Position numbers and translations under genes: made by a program
The notes under the pieces: model-generated
Database searches by the model: none
The model's input: only the letters and a program-made list of their open reading frames with translations
Told to the model about the DNA's origin: nothing
In this document: positions 46,219-54,698 of the stretch, one piece after another
Layout of the letters: each line of letters starts with the position of its first letter
How positions within the stretch are numbered: position 1 is the stretch's first letter
Source of the DNA: Croceitalea sp947503285
Lineage (GTDB): Bacteria; Bacteroidota; Bacteroidia; Flavobacteriales; Flavobacteriaceae
DNA length: 64,000 nucleotides
Direction: 5' to 3'
Assembly (NCBI RefSeq): GCF_036985505.1
Contig: NZ_BTGQ01000007.1
Coordinates: 62,001-126,000, forward strand

Positions 46219-48201
46219 TCATTTTTTGCCTTCTATTAAAAACAGCGCCAAATCATCTGCGAGAAAGCTGCCGGTATTCGAATTTGTGAAGACTACAAAT
46301 CCCATTCCCAAATCCTCGTACATTCGAAAGAGGCACTTGAAATCACCACTGTTTCCACTATGATAGAAGAGTCTTCCAAATTCAGATTTGGAAAGGGCTA
46401 TACCCAAGCCCATACCTTCCTCAGGATGATTTGTCTCCCTTCTATTGTCGGGAAAAGGAGAATGTATGGTCATCATTTGTTCATAGGTTTCCGGTTCTAG
46501 ACCCTTCCGTTCTAAAAGTGTGAACATAAAATCAGTATAGGCCAAGGCCTCAGTATGCAGGCTAAAGGCCATTTGCGCTTTTTTTGGGATCATACGTATG
46601 CTTGGGGTACCATCCATATGTCCCCTAGAGAACACCTTTCTGAGTTCGGGACTATCACTAAAATCCATACGCCCGATTTTTTGCGGTGTGATAAGCTCTT
46701 CCGTTAAAAGGGTCTCGATATCCTTATTCGTTACTTTTTCCAACACACGTTTTAAGTATTCAAATGCCTCACCAGAATATCCGTAAGACGTTCCAGGTTT
46801 CCTGACCATATACCTTCCCCAGTTGGGCATTCCAGATTTATGGGTCAATACGTGCCAAGCGGTCATACTTTTATATTCAGGATGTTTCATCTCTAATTCA
46901 TCAAATTTCAGGTATTCGTGTAGTGGTCTTTGTAAATCGATCAACCCCCTTTCAACAAGACGGTTCACTACAAACGAAAATATAGGTTTGGTCATCGACG
47001 CACCCTCGAAAAGGGTTTTCTCCATAATCTTTTCACCGGTCACTATGTTTTGTACCCCGTAGGTTTGGTAATGCACTACCTTTTTATCTTTGATAACGGC
47101 CAGTGATACCCCAGGTATTTTGTAGAATTCCATATAGGCCTTTACAAATTGGTTCACTTCTACACCAATATCAGAAGCCGATCCGAACAGTTTTCCCCTA
47201 TCTGAAATCAATTGTGGCGGCTCCATGACCTTTAGGGTAGCTGGATCATTCAATTGCAGTGGTCTACCCTTTTCAAGATGAATCGTACTTTTCCTATCCG
47301 GTCCATAACGATAGATCTCAATCGGACTTTTCCAATGGAAACCCCCAGAAATAAGTACTTCATATGGCCCGTTAGGTAAATCGATCGAAAAATTTCCCAA
47401 CGAATCCATTTCAATATCAACCCTGAATGGATGGTCTTCGTTTGATTGAAAACGCACCGAAGACGTTAGCGCAATGGTTTTCTTATCCGTAATTTGACCG
47501 GAAACCTTTGACAATTGACTATCTTTTGGTAGTAACAGCACATCACCTAAACAAGCCGTGCATTCAAACTTCATTGCTGCACTTTTCCCCCAAGTGAGCA
47601 TCGTTGGGTATATATTGGCGTCATCTTTGTCAAAGACCGCATAATCAAACCCAAGCACCCTACCTTCTTGTATAAAGCCCTCTAAATTGATTTTCCACTC
47701 ATAGACCGTTATGTTTCCTTTCCTTGAAATTCCAAGTTCCACCGTATCCCAAGTAGCGTTTAAAACCATCGGATCCCAGTTGCGTTCCTTCTCAACTAGC
47801 TTGCGTGCGTATTTATTGGCTTCATACGCTAAAACACCCGTAGGTTCAGGCTGATGTTTCGGGTCTATATAAAGTACTTGCATGTCATGGTTATACCATT
47901 GGGGATCCGCCCTATTTTCGATATAGACATCATCTATCGTAGTGGTTGCAATGTATAGTACCTGTTCCTTTATATTGTATCCTATTACGAAAGAACCGCT
48001 TAAATCTTGAATTCCCTCAAAAACAAAATCTTTCGGGTAAACTTTTAAATCGTATGTAACCATGTCTTGGGGCCAATCTGTCAAGATGCCATCTATTTTG
48101 ATATTATCGATGGGGTGGGCAATAGCCACTTTTCCGTTATCCGCCTTCGCGAACAACGTACTGAACAAAAATGGAATGAGGTATAAAAATGTCTTTCTCA
48201 T
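46219..48201 (-). CDS. CBM9-like plus serine beta-lactamase-fold hydrolase, exported
   Basis: 660 residues from the ATG at 48199-48201 (a longer ORF from 48231 lacks a good signal peptide). Signal peptide about 1-20. Residues about 25-215 form a CBM9/DOMON-like carbohydrate-binding domain (IDGILTDWPQDM at its start). About 235-320 resembles a beta-sandwich of the carboxypeptidase-regulatory type. Residues about 350-660 form a class C beta-lactamase/esterase fold: SMTK near 400 (nucleophile Ser and Lys), a YGYSG Tyr motif, and HSGNSG as the third box. It is probably an esterase or transacylase acting on glycans. Twenty bp after the jelly-roll gene, same transcript. Confidence 0.85.
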   Translation of the reverse strand: MRKTFLYLIPFLFSTLFAKADNGKVAIAHPIDNIKIDGILTDWPQDMVTYDLKVYPKDFVFEGIQDLSGSFVIGYNIKEQVLYIATTTIDDVYIENRADPQWYNHDMQVLYIDPKHQPEPTGVLAYEANKYARKLVEKERNWDPMVLNATWDTVELGISRKGNITVYEWKINLEGFIQEGRVLGFDYAVFDKDDANIYPTMLTWGKSAAMKFECTACLGDVLLLPKDSQLSKVSGQITDKKTIALTSSVRFQSNEDHPFRVDIEMDSLGNFSIDLPNGPYEVLISGGFHWKSPIEIYRYGPDRKSTIHLEKGRPLQLNDPATLKVMEPPQLISDRGKLFGSASDIGVEVNQFVKAYMEFYKIPGVSLAVIKDKKVVHYQTYGVQNIVTGEKIMEKTLFEGASMTKPIFSFVVNRLVERGLIDLQRPLHEYLKFDELEMKHPEYKSMTAWHVLTHKSGMPNWGRYMVRKPGTSYGYSGEAFEYLKRVLEKVTNKDIETLLTEELITPQKIGRMDFSDSPELRKVFSRGHMDGTPSIRMIPKKAQMAFSLHTEALAYTDFMFTLLERKGLEPETYEQMMTIHSPFPDNRRETNHPEEGMGLGIALSKSEFGRLFYHSGNSGDFKCLFRMYEDLGMGFVVFTNSNTGSFLADDLALFLIEGKK

Positions 48202-48220
48202 GATAGTATTGTAGTATTCA

Positions 48221-49330
48221 TTACGGTTCAATTCTTGCGATAAAGCCCCAATTCGTATGTTGTTGCCTATTTAGGTACTTAAAACCCTTACCAAAAAAAG
48301 CAGCATCCCCCTCAGCAATGACGACAAGCTCATTCTTACCTTTTTTCAAAGGAAGTCCGATTGAAAAAGTACCATCGAAAACCCGTTCAAATTTTATTTT
48401 CTTATAGTCAAAGACAGCATTGCCATTTAAAATTATCTTAACGCGGCCCACGAAATCAAAATGTAGGTTCTTGACCGATTCGTGTTCAGCTTCCATAGTG
48501 GTCTTGGCAACCAAGACTCCTTGCGGGTACTCAAAATATGGGGAGAAATTCACATAGGAATCTGGAGACGTATTAATGGTTTTCCAATGATTTTGGGTGT
48601 TCGCCAGGTCTAAGATGTTATCAAAATGCCCAACTATGGTATCCCTATTGAATTGCCTTGATATTTCCCAATTCGTTAAAAAGCCCTTTTCAGACGGGGG
48701 GCTTACCTTAATTTTTGTTTCCAATAAGGGTTGATACGTAATGTTGGCAAAGTAGGATGGGCCGAACAAACTTCTTAGTAAAAGCTTTTCACCATTAATT
48801 GGATTATCTAAAATGGAAAGATCCATTTTTGGTTCGGGCTCATCGTTGACGAATACCTTCAAATTTTTGCCCCTGACCTCAAAGGCAGCATGAAACCACT
48901 CTAGGGATTGTACGTCTGCAGTGGTCTCATATACCGGATAATTATAAAAAACCCAGCTTAACGCACCATTATAAATCGGAATATACTGAATAGCCTCCCT
49001 GGTATTGCCCATTTGGGGCCTAAAGTAGATGAACTGATAGTTAAGTCCATCCTTGGCATGAAATCCAAGTCCCGGCATTATCTTTCCGGCAATATCCATT
49101 TCCACCCTAAAATTTTTGGTCTTCAAGTCATTCAACAAAGCTATTGAACGGGCATAACCATCTAATTTTATGGCCTGCTTTCCTTTGAACAAAGTATCAC
49201 CCACGACCACTTTTTCGTTATCCTCAGAATAAACGGTGTATGATCCCGGATTGAAAATTGATTGTTGGGCATCGACGAATAGTATTGACAACGATGCAAT
49301 AAATAGTAACTTAGTGTAACGGATTCCCAT
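48221..49330 (-). CDS. Exported double jelly-roll (LamG/DUF1080-like) protein
   Basis: 369 residues from the ATG at 49328-49330; upstream in-frame codons lack signal-peptide character. Signal peptide about 1-22. The N-terminal half (about 25-200) is a concanavalin/LamG-like fold with GLGFHAKDGLNYQFIYFRPQ, EWFHAAFEVRG and KVFVND. The C-terminal part (about 215-369) is a second beta-sandwich with FVGRVKIILNGNAVFDY and NELVVIAEGDAAFFG. No catalytic motif is evident; glycan binding is the likely role. It has a partial paralogue at 63013-64000. Divergent from the membrane HTH regulator and upstream of the CBM9/beta-lactamase gene. Confidence 0.75.
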   Translation of the reverse strand: MGIRYTKLLFIASLSILFVDAQQSIFNPGSYTVYSEDNEKVVVGDTLFKGKQAIKLDGYARSIALLNDLKTKNFRVEMDIAGKIMPGLGFHAKDGLNYQFIYFRPQMGNTREAIQYIPIYNGALSWVFYNYPVYETTADVQSLEWFHAAFEVRGKNLKVFVNDEPEPKMDLSILDNPINGEKLLLRSLFGPSYFANITYQPLLETKIKVSPPSEKGFLTNWEISRQFNRDTIVGHFDNILDLANTQNHWKTINTSPDSYVNFSPYFEYPQGVLVAKTTMEAEHESVKNLHFDFVGRVKIILNGNAVFDYKKIKFERVFDGTFSIGLPLKKGKNELVVIAEGDAAFFGKGFKYLNRQQHTNWGFIARIEP

Positions 49331-49380
49331 TTTGATTGTCTTTGTGCATATGGAATCGAAGCTATCAATACTTTGGTTTT

Positions 49381-49391
49381 TGACGGGGTCA
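49381..49391. promoter_or_regulatory. Dyad between jelly-roll operon and HTH regulator
   Basis: TGAC-GGG-GTCA is a perfect dyad in the 122-bp divergent intergenic region. A further TTTTGACCC half-site lies about 35 bp away, towards the HTH gene. Candidate operator only. Confidence 0.3.
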
Positions 49392-49452
49392 TTTTCAAAC
49401 CATTTTCCGTTCATTTTTGACCCACAACAACAAAACACTGAAAATCAATAGA

Positions 49453-50757
49453 ATGACGCAATCCGATAAGGTACTTTTAGCAGAAATCAAAAAAAAAATC
49501 GCTAGGGATGCCCGACTACAAGATACCACAATATGGTCTCAAAAAGACTTCGACTTTCTTTCTTATTTCATTGAGGAAAAAACGGCCTGTAGATTAAGCA
49601 TATCAACTTTAAAAAGGATTTGGTCGAATGACCACCAACGTCTTCCGCATATATCGACTTTGGATGCCCTGTCTAAAACCGCATTTGACAAAAATTGGAA
49701 GCGCCTTAAATCAGACTCATTATCACATCTGGTTACCAAGAAAGACGATACGGCGAAGAGCACCATTTTGGGTCGAGAAAAAAAGTTGAGAAAAATCGTA
49801 CTAGCATCGCTACTGACAATCCCCATCATCTTGATTTCAATTGGAGGTACAAAAACACGTCAAAAAAAACAGCGGAATGGGCAAGAAATGCCCGATATTG
49901 CCTTTAGCCATAGAAAGACACTAGACAATAAATTGCCGAATACCGTTGTTTTTGACTATGATATTGAACAAATCGAGGCCGATAGCTTTTTTTTACAACA
50001 GAGTTGGGATACCTCTAGAAAGGTTGAGATCTTCAAAGGAACCAAACAACGAACGGATATCTACTATGTTCCCGGTTATTTTACGGCAAAACTCTTTGCT
50101 GACGATGAAATAGTCAAAGAAATTCCCGTTCATATCGTCTATGAAGATTGGTTCATGGCAGCCAGACAGCCAATGTCAAACATTATTACGTTTGACCTAC
50201 ATCTTTGGTTAAACGAAAAACATCTAGGTATAGCAACTGAAACATTGGAAACAAAAGGCATTGACCTTAATAAGCAGTTTCAGTTGGCGTATTACTATGT
50301 CAAAGACTTCGAGGTTGATGGTGACAACCTTTTTTATAAGGCTTCGTTTCGTATGGATGCCCTCGAAAATGTGGATTGCCCCATGGCAAACTTCCACCTT
50401 CAGGGTACCACAGGCTATTATTGGATCATGGTTGGAAATAAAGGCTGTGGAAGTGAGGTATACCTTCGAACCGGGGATACTATACACAATGGAAAAACGC
50501 AAGACCTAACCCAACTTACTACCAATATATACGAATGGAACGAATTGGAAATTCACACGTCAAATAAGAAAGTTCAACTGCTATTGAATGGAACGGAAGT
50601 ATTTTCTACCTCATATCAGGACCCTATCGGAAAAATCATGGAAATCAGTTATTTCTTTAATGGACCGGGGATGATCGATGATGTCGAACTAAAAAATGGA
50701 CTAGGCGAAATCAAGTTCTTTGACGATTTGGAAAACCATAATGCTCAAATTCCATAA
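49453..50757 (+). CDS. Membrane-tethered HTH regulator with lectin-like sensor domain
   Basis: 434 residues from the ATG at 49453. Residues 1-95 form a cytoplasmic helical domain with LSISTLKRIW (48-57) and ISTLDALSK (67-75), the HTH-like domain seen at the N-terminus of many Bacteroidota sensor proteins. KKLRK precedes a single membrane helix (about 115-131). The periplasmic part has a PKD-like beta domain (about 150-235) and a concanavalin-like jelly roll (about 250-434, YYWIMVGNKGCGSEVYLR). The layout suggests one-component sensing of a glycan across the inner membrane. Divergent from the jelly-roll/CBM9 operon, its probable target. Confidence 0.7.
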   Translation: MTQSDKVLLAEIKKKIARDARLQDTTIWSQKDFDFLSYFIEEKTACRLSISTLKRIWSNDHQRLPHISTLDALSKTAFDKNWKRLKSDSLSHLVTKKDDTAKSTILGREKKLRKIVLASLLTIPIILISIGGTKTRQKKQRNGQEMPDIAFSHRKTLDNKLPNTVVFDYDIEQIEADSFFLQQSWDTSRKVEIFKGTKQRTDIYYVPGYFTAKLFADDEIVKEIPVHIVYEDWFMAARQPMSNIITFDLHLWLNEKHLGIATETLETKGIDLNKQFQLAYYYVKDFEVDGDNLFYKASFRMDALENVDCPMANFHLQGTTGYYWIMVGNKGCGSEVYLRTGDTIHNGKTQDLTQLTTNIYEWNELEIHTSNKKVQLLLNGTEVFSTSYQDPIGKIMEISYFFNGPGMIDDVELKNGLGEIKFFDDLENHNAQIP

Positions 50758-50795
50758 AACCATTCTAATTTCCCTAGAGTTGCCCAAGTACTTGT

Positions 50796-51923
50796 CTATT
50801 TGATTTTAAAAGCTGTCCTTACCCTAGTTTGATCTGTGTCCAGCTGATTTGTGAAACTAATTACCTTGCCTTTTTCATCTCTGTTGAAATGAAGCTTGAA
50901 GTACTTTCCTAAAATGGCAAATTCAGAAGATGTAATGGCTTGAATTGGTATCCCTTGTGATGCTCCTTCACGGGTTAGATTTAATTCCCCATCCTCAATC
51001 ATAATTTGGCGAACATAGTTGCCATCTTTATATGTGCCACAATAAGGTTTTAATTCTTCTTCAGTTAATTTAATCACTGGTCGCTTATAAGCAAATCGCA
51101 TCCCTTGATTGATGGCCTCTGCTTCACCTCCTAAATGCCCCATATTGTCAATCTTTCGAAATCCTAAAGTCAGGTTTTTATATTGGTGCTTTTTTATTTG
51201 CTCATACACACGAATGGCATTGGGCATGTCATTGAACTCACTATTCATGAACACTACTTTGGCATTAAGATTTTTATTCTTTTGATGGAAGGTTTCTTCC
51301 AGCTTTTGTAAATAATTATCGTCCCACCAAAAGGTTGCATTGTTGATGATATAGTTGTTAAACAAGTTTGGTTTTGTGAAAAGCGTGTAAAATGTGAACA
51401 TGCCTGCAAATGAAGTGCCCGCCAGTGTACGACTAGCCTTATCTGTTTTGTACTGACTGTCTATCATTGGGATGATTTCGTCACTCAACACCTTCAAAAA
51501 CGTTGATGCACCACCGGATGAAGCAATCCTTTCTATTGCTGTGGGTGTAAGGTCTCTAGACCTAGTTAAGGTTGGTCTTTCGTTTGTTCCGCCATTGTTG
51601 ATGCCAACTATAATCATTTCAGGAGCAAAACCATCATCCCAGATGCCATCAAAAACTTGTACTGCAACTCCAAATGTACGGTAACCATCCAGGGTATAAA
51701 ATACGGGATATCGTTTTGCAAGATCATGGTGATAGCTGGCAGGGAGATTAACGTATAGTTTATAGTCACTGTTATTAATCTCAGAGTGAAAATTGATTGC
51801 TTCACTGCCAACCGTGAACAAATCCTCCGGTTCTTTTGAAACGATCTGAGCATTTCCTGTAAGCGACAGAAGGAGAAGGATAAAAGTTGACGTGTAAAAT
51901 AAATTAATGTGTTTTTTTATCAT
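50796..51923 (-). CDS. Exported alpha/beta hydrolase, esterase D/enterochelin-esterase-like
   Basis: 375 residues from the ATG at 51921-51923 (ORF extends to 51962, but the signal peptide fits this start: about 1-25, ending GNAQ). The esterase D/CE1-like fold shows YPVFYTLDGYRTFG, the IIVGINNGGTNERPT loop, the nucleophile motif AGTSFAGMFTFYTLF, and NMGHLGGEA with the catalytic His. The C-terminal ~90 residues are a beta-rich extension (CGTYKDGNYVRQIMIEDGEL) of the type that follows serine esterases. Convergent with the HTH gene. A near-perfect FNR-like dyad lies 134 bp upstream. Confidence 0.85.
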   Translation of the reverse strand: MIKKHINLFYTSTFILLLLSLTGNAQIVSKEPEDLFTVGSEAINFHSEINNSDYKLYVNLPASYHHDLAKRYPVFYTLDGYRTFGVAVQVFDGIWDDGFAPEMIIVGINNGGTNERPTLTRSRDLTPTAIERIASSGGASTFLKVLSDEIIPMIDSQYKTDKASRTLAGTSFAGMFTFYTLFTKPNLFNNYIINNATFWWDDNYLQKLEETFHQKNKNLNAKVVFMNSEFNDMPNAIRVYEQIKKHQYKNLTLGFRKIDNMGHLGGEAEAINQGMRFAYKRPVIKLTEEELKPYCGTYKDGNYVRQIMIEDGELNLTREGASQGIPIQAITSSEFAILGKYFKLHFNRDEKGKVISFTNQLDTDQTRVRTAFKIK

Positions 51924-52056
51924 CTTTATGATTGGAATTTTCTTTTCGTGTTTTACTATCATTTTTTACTAGATTTCATTTTTTCTAATAGTCGAAATCT
52001 TTAATTTATATAATACTAACAGCACTATTTCTTAGGCCCTACTTACTACATAAAAG

Positions 52057-52074
52057 TTTGATATCCATATCAAA
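52057..52074. promoter_or_regulatory. FNR-like palindrome upstream of the esterase gene
   Basis: TTTGATATCCATATCAAA: two TTTGATAT half-sites with a 2-bp centre, i.e. TTGAT-N6-ATCAA. Similar to, but wider than, the box at 54630-54643. Candidate Crp/Fnr-family site 134 bp before the minus-strand esterase start. Confidence 0.35.
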
Positions 52075-52371
52075 TGTTGAATAAACATATAGTATAATCT
52101 TCGTTTAATATATTAAATAGGATGAGCACAACAATAAAATGACAAAGTCATTTCATCATTGATATGCCGCTTTTATAAAGAAATAAGGGGAAATTGTATT
52201 TATAGATAGTATTTTTAGAGCATGCAAAGTTGACCTCCTCCCAATTACAATTCAATATTTTAACACATTTTCAATCTCATTTTTGAGGATAAAAAGTGCT
52301 CACCGAATCGCTCACCGGAATGGTCTCCCCCCAGTGTTTTTGTTTGAAATCCAATAGATGAAATAAAAATG

Positions 52372-52406
52372 AAAAAGCCCTAAATTATTGATATTTAGGG
52401 CTTTTT
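52372..52406 (-). terminator. Terminator downstream of the tRNA-Arg remnant
   Basis: Perfect 14-bp stem AAAAAGCCCTAAAT (52372-52385) with ATTTAGGGCTTTTT (52393-52406). A/T tails on both sides allow either direction. It lies 23 bp past the tRNA 3' end on the minus strand, as expected for the original tRNA transcription unit. Confidence 0.8.
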
Positions 52407-52428
52407 GAATTAAAATAGAAGATTGTAG

Positions 52429-52470
52429 TGATCGCGGCAGGATTCGAACCTGCGACCGTCTGCTTAGAAG
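52429..52470 (-). other. Attachment site: 3' fragment of tRNA-Arg(TCT)
   Basis: Read on the minus strand, the 42 nt start with the anticodon loop CTTCTAA (anticodon TCT) and continue through GCAGA (3' anticodon stem), the T arm GCAGG-TTCGAAT-CCTGC, the acceptor strand CGCGATC and discriminator A. The 5' half is missing: the bases just upstream (AGAAG on the minus strand) do not pair with GCAGA. The break at the anticodon loop and the integrase directly beyond it identify this as one end (att) of an integrated element. Confidence 0.85.
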
Positions 52471-52619
52471 CTTCTTTAAAGGAACTTCTTCAAAATTTAA
52501 ATTAAGCATATCTTATTGATTTTTAGTTGTTTAAATACAATTTGGTTTTAAATCATATCATTTGATTTCAAGTATTTGTTTGCAAATTGTTTGCAAATTT
52601 TTTTATTACCTTGAAGTGT

Positions 52620-53840
52620 ATGAGGACGTATTTAAGCCTATTATTGGATACTAGAAGAGCCAAAAAAGACGGCTCTTACCCTATCATTTTTCGTCTTACC
52701 CATCTCAGAAAAACAACATCAATTTCAACAGGATATTCAATATTAGAGAAATATTGGGATTCTAAAAAATGTACAATTAAAAGGAACTATACTAGAGTAG
52801 AATCCATTGCTAGGCTAAACACTTTGCTTCTTAAAGAGGAAGCAAGGGCAAATGATATCATTAATCAACTATATGATAAGGGAAAGCTTAATTATTTTTC
52901 TATTACTCAGGTAAAAAATAGGATCACCCGAAACAATACCTATGATTCATTTTATAAATATGGAGAATTACTTTCTGAGGAATTGAAAGTCTCACATCAA
53001 TATGGCACGTCTAGGAGCTATAGAGGAATTATTTCCATACTAAGGACTTTTACCAAAGGAAAAGACTTAAAGTTTAATGAACTCAACTATGACTTTATAA
53101 AGCGATTTGAACGCTACCATCTAGCTAAAGGAAACAGCATCAATAGTCTTTCAGTTTATCTAAGAGCTATTAAGGCTATTTATAACAAAGGTATCAAAGC
53201 CGGACTGGTTGAAAAAGAAGCTTATCCATTTGCTAATTATTCCATACGACAAACTCCAACAGAAAAGCGAGCACTGAATATTGATGATATTAGAAAAATT
53301 ATGGAACTAGAAATTCCGAAGGATATGGTTTTGTATCGATACCGAAACTATTTCATTTGTTCTTTTCTATTATATGGGATGAACTTTACAGATATGTGCT
53401 ATCTCAAATTGAAAAATATTGTAGATGGTAGAATCAAATTCAGAAGAAGAAAAACTTCTAAACTATATGATATCAAAATAACGGAGCAATTAGCTCAAAT
53501 TCTTATCATATATCTAAAGGGAAAGGGTAAAGAGGACTATATTTTCCCAGTAATAAAAAGAGAAAATCCAGAACTACAAGAGCGAGAGATTTCTTGGGAA
53601 CGCCAACGCTACAATAGAGGCTTAAAGACTATAGGGGAAATGTGTGGTATTGAACAAAGACTAACCACATATGTTTCGCGTCACAGTTTTGCCACACAAG
53701 CTATGCTCAACAATGTACCTTTGCAAGCTATCTCTGCCATGCTTGGTCATAGTAAACTAAACACCACCCAAATTTACCTAAAGTCTTTACCAACAAATAT
53801 ACTTGATGATTATAATCAGCAGTTGATAGAAATGATATAG
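52620..53840 (+). CDS. Tyrosine recombinase (Arm/SAM-like integrase)
   Basis: 406 residues from the ATG at 52620. N-terminal Arm DNA-binding domain (LLLDTRRAKKDGSYPIIFRL), a SAM-like core-binding domain (about 105-210), and the catalytic domain with SRHSFATQ (354-355), MLGHSKLNTTQIYL (His377) and the nucleophile Tyr386. The box I region reads LLYGMNFTDM, where relatives usually have RGMxFxDM, so the first catalytic Arg is not obvious; Arg240 or Arg242 lie just before. It integrates or excises DNA at the tRNA-Arg fragment 150 bp away. AT-rich, like the genes that follow. Confidence 0.92.
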   Translation: MRTYLSLLLDTRRAKKDGSYPIIFRLTHLRKTTSISTGYSILEKYWDSKKCTIKRNYTRVESIARLNTLLLKEEARANDIINQLYDKGKLNYFSITQVKNRITRNNTYDSFYKYGELLSEELKVSHQYGTSRSYRGIISILRTFTKGKDLKFNELNYDFIKRFERYHLAKGNSINSLSVYLRAIKAIYNKGIKAGLVEKEAYPFANYSIRQTPTEKRALNIDDIRKIMELEIPKDMVLYRYRNYFICSFLLYGMNFTDMCYLKLKNIVDGRIKFRRRKTSKLYDIKITEQLAQILIIYLKGKGKEDYIFPVIKRENPELQEREISWERQRYNRGLKTIGEMCGIEQRLTTYVSRHSFATQAMLNNVPLQAISAMLGHSKLNTTQIYLKSLPTNILDDYNQQLIEMI

Positions 53841-53949
53841 GAAAAGTGAATAGTTCCTAAAAATTTAATAAACCAACTAGTTTTAAAAAAAGCCGGTTTA
53901 ACTAAACCTATTCTATGAAAACTATTTTTCATCGAAAAGCATCAAAAAA

Positions 53950-54513
53950 TCATCTACCTGAACGGATTCTGCTCAATGTCTCTTGGGTCATTCCTAAATA
54001 CGAGGCTATCATGCTTAACGGAACTCTTTGTAAGATACCAGGGTGAGTGTTGATGAATATTTCATAACGTTCTGCGGCAGTATTAAAATGAATGTTGTCA
54101 AGTCTTTTGTCTAACAATAAGATTCCTTGATTACTAAATAGTCGGCCTATTTTTTCGAGTTCACGGCTAGAAGAAAACAGTTCTTCCAATTTAGCATATT
54201 CAAATTTCCATAAGACACATGGCTCCAAAGTTTCTATCCATTTATTGCTTGGCTCTCTTGTAAAAAAACTTCCAATGGCTCCAACAAATTCATTTTCTGG
54301 GCCTATCCAACAAGTCACATCTTTACCATCTTTATAGAGATAGATTCTGATCAAACCTTTCTCTACAAAATAAAGGTTATTGCATACATTGCCTTCTTCA
54401 AGAAGTATCGTTTTAGATGGGTATTCTACCCTTTCGATAGTACTAAGCAGTAGCTTTTCATTTTCGGGGGACAAATTACCAATATCCCGGAAGGTTCTCA
54501 ATAAGTTTTCCAT
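53950..54513 (-). CDS. Crp/Fnr family transcriptional regulator
   Basis: 187 residues. N-terminal cyclic-nucleotide-binding-type beta roll (ILLEEGNVCNNLYFVEKGLIRIY) and a C-terminal HTH whose recognition helix TQETLSRIR keeps the ExxSR pattern with which FNR/CRP proteins contact TTGAT-type half-sites. There are Cys residues, but no N-terminal four-Cys cluster, so it is not an oxygen-sensing FNR; the ligand is unknown. Divergent from the DUF3108-like gene, with an FNR-type box in the gap. Convergent with the integrase. Confidence 0.88.
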   Translation of the reverse strand: MENLLRTFRDIGNLSPENEKLLLSTIERVEYPSKTILLEEGNVCNNLYFVEKGLIRIYLYKDGKDVTCWIGPENEFVGAIGSFFTREPSNKWIETLEPCVLWKFEYAKLEELFSSSRELEKIGRLFSNQGILLLDKRLDNIHFNTAAERYEIFINTHPGILQRVPLSMIASYLGMTQETLSRIRSGR

Positions 54514-54629
54514 TCCACGTATTCTCTATTTTTTAATCTTCAAGGTTTCATTTCTAAGACGCTATCACAAGTGTTTTGTTACTTCAAATTTTCACTTTCT
54601 TATCATCTATATGTTACGCTCCCTATTAT

Positions 54630-54643
54630 TTGATATATATCAA
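54630..54643. promoter_or_regulatory. Perfect FNR-type box
   Basis: TTGAT-ATAT-ATCAA, the exact TTGAT-N4-ATCAA consensus, sits 117 bp before the Crp/Fnr start and 56 bp before the divergent lipid/sugar-type exported protein gene. Both positions suit autoregulation and control of the neighbour. Confidence 0.6.
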
Positions 54644-54698
54644 ATATATTCTATTGGCAAATTTTCATTTTTGCCATTCATCAATCAATAATATAAAC

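Larger units (their letters stand above)
51963..52619. other. Island boundary region without protein genes
   Basis: Holds, left to right: the dyad TTTGATATCCATATCAAA (52057-52074); a GCTCACC direct repeat (52300-52320); the terminator 52372-52406; the tRNA-Arg 3' fragment 52429-52470; and a TTTGCAAA direct repeat just before the integrase start (52577-52597). The 65-codon minus ORF over the tRNA piece is an artefact. Confidence 0.7.

Noticed and set aside
52312..52509. 65-codon minus-strand ORF containing SRRSQVRILPRS
   Set aside because: A well-known artefact of translating tRNA sequence; it runs across the tRNA-Arg remnant and the terminator.
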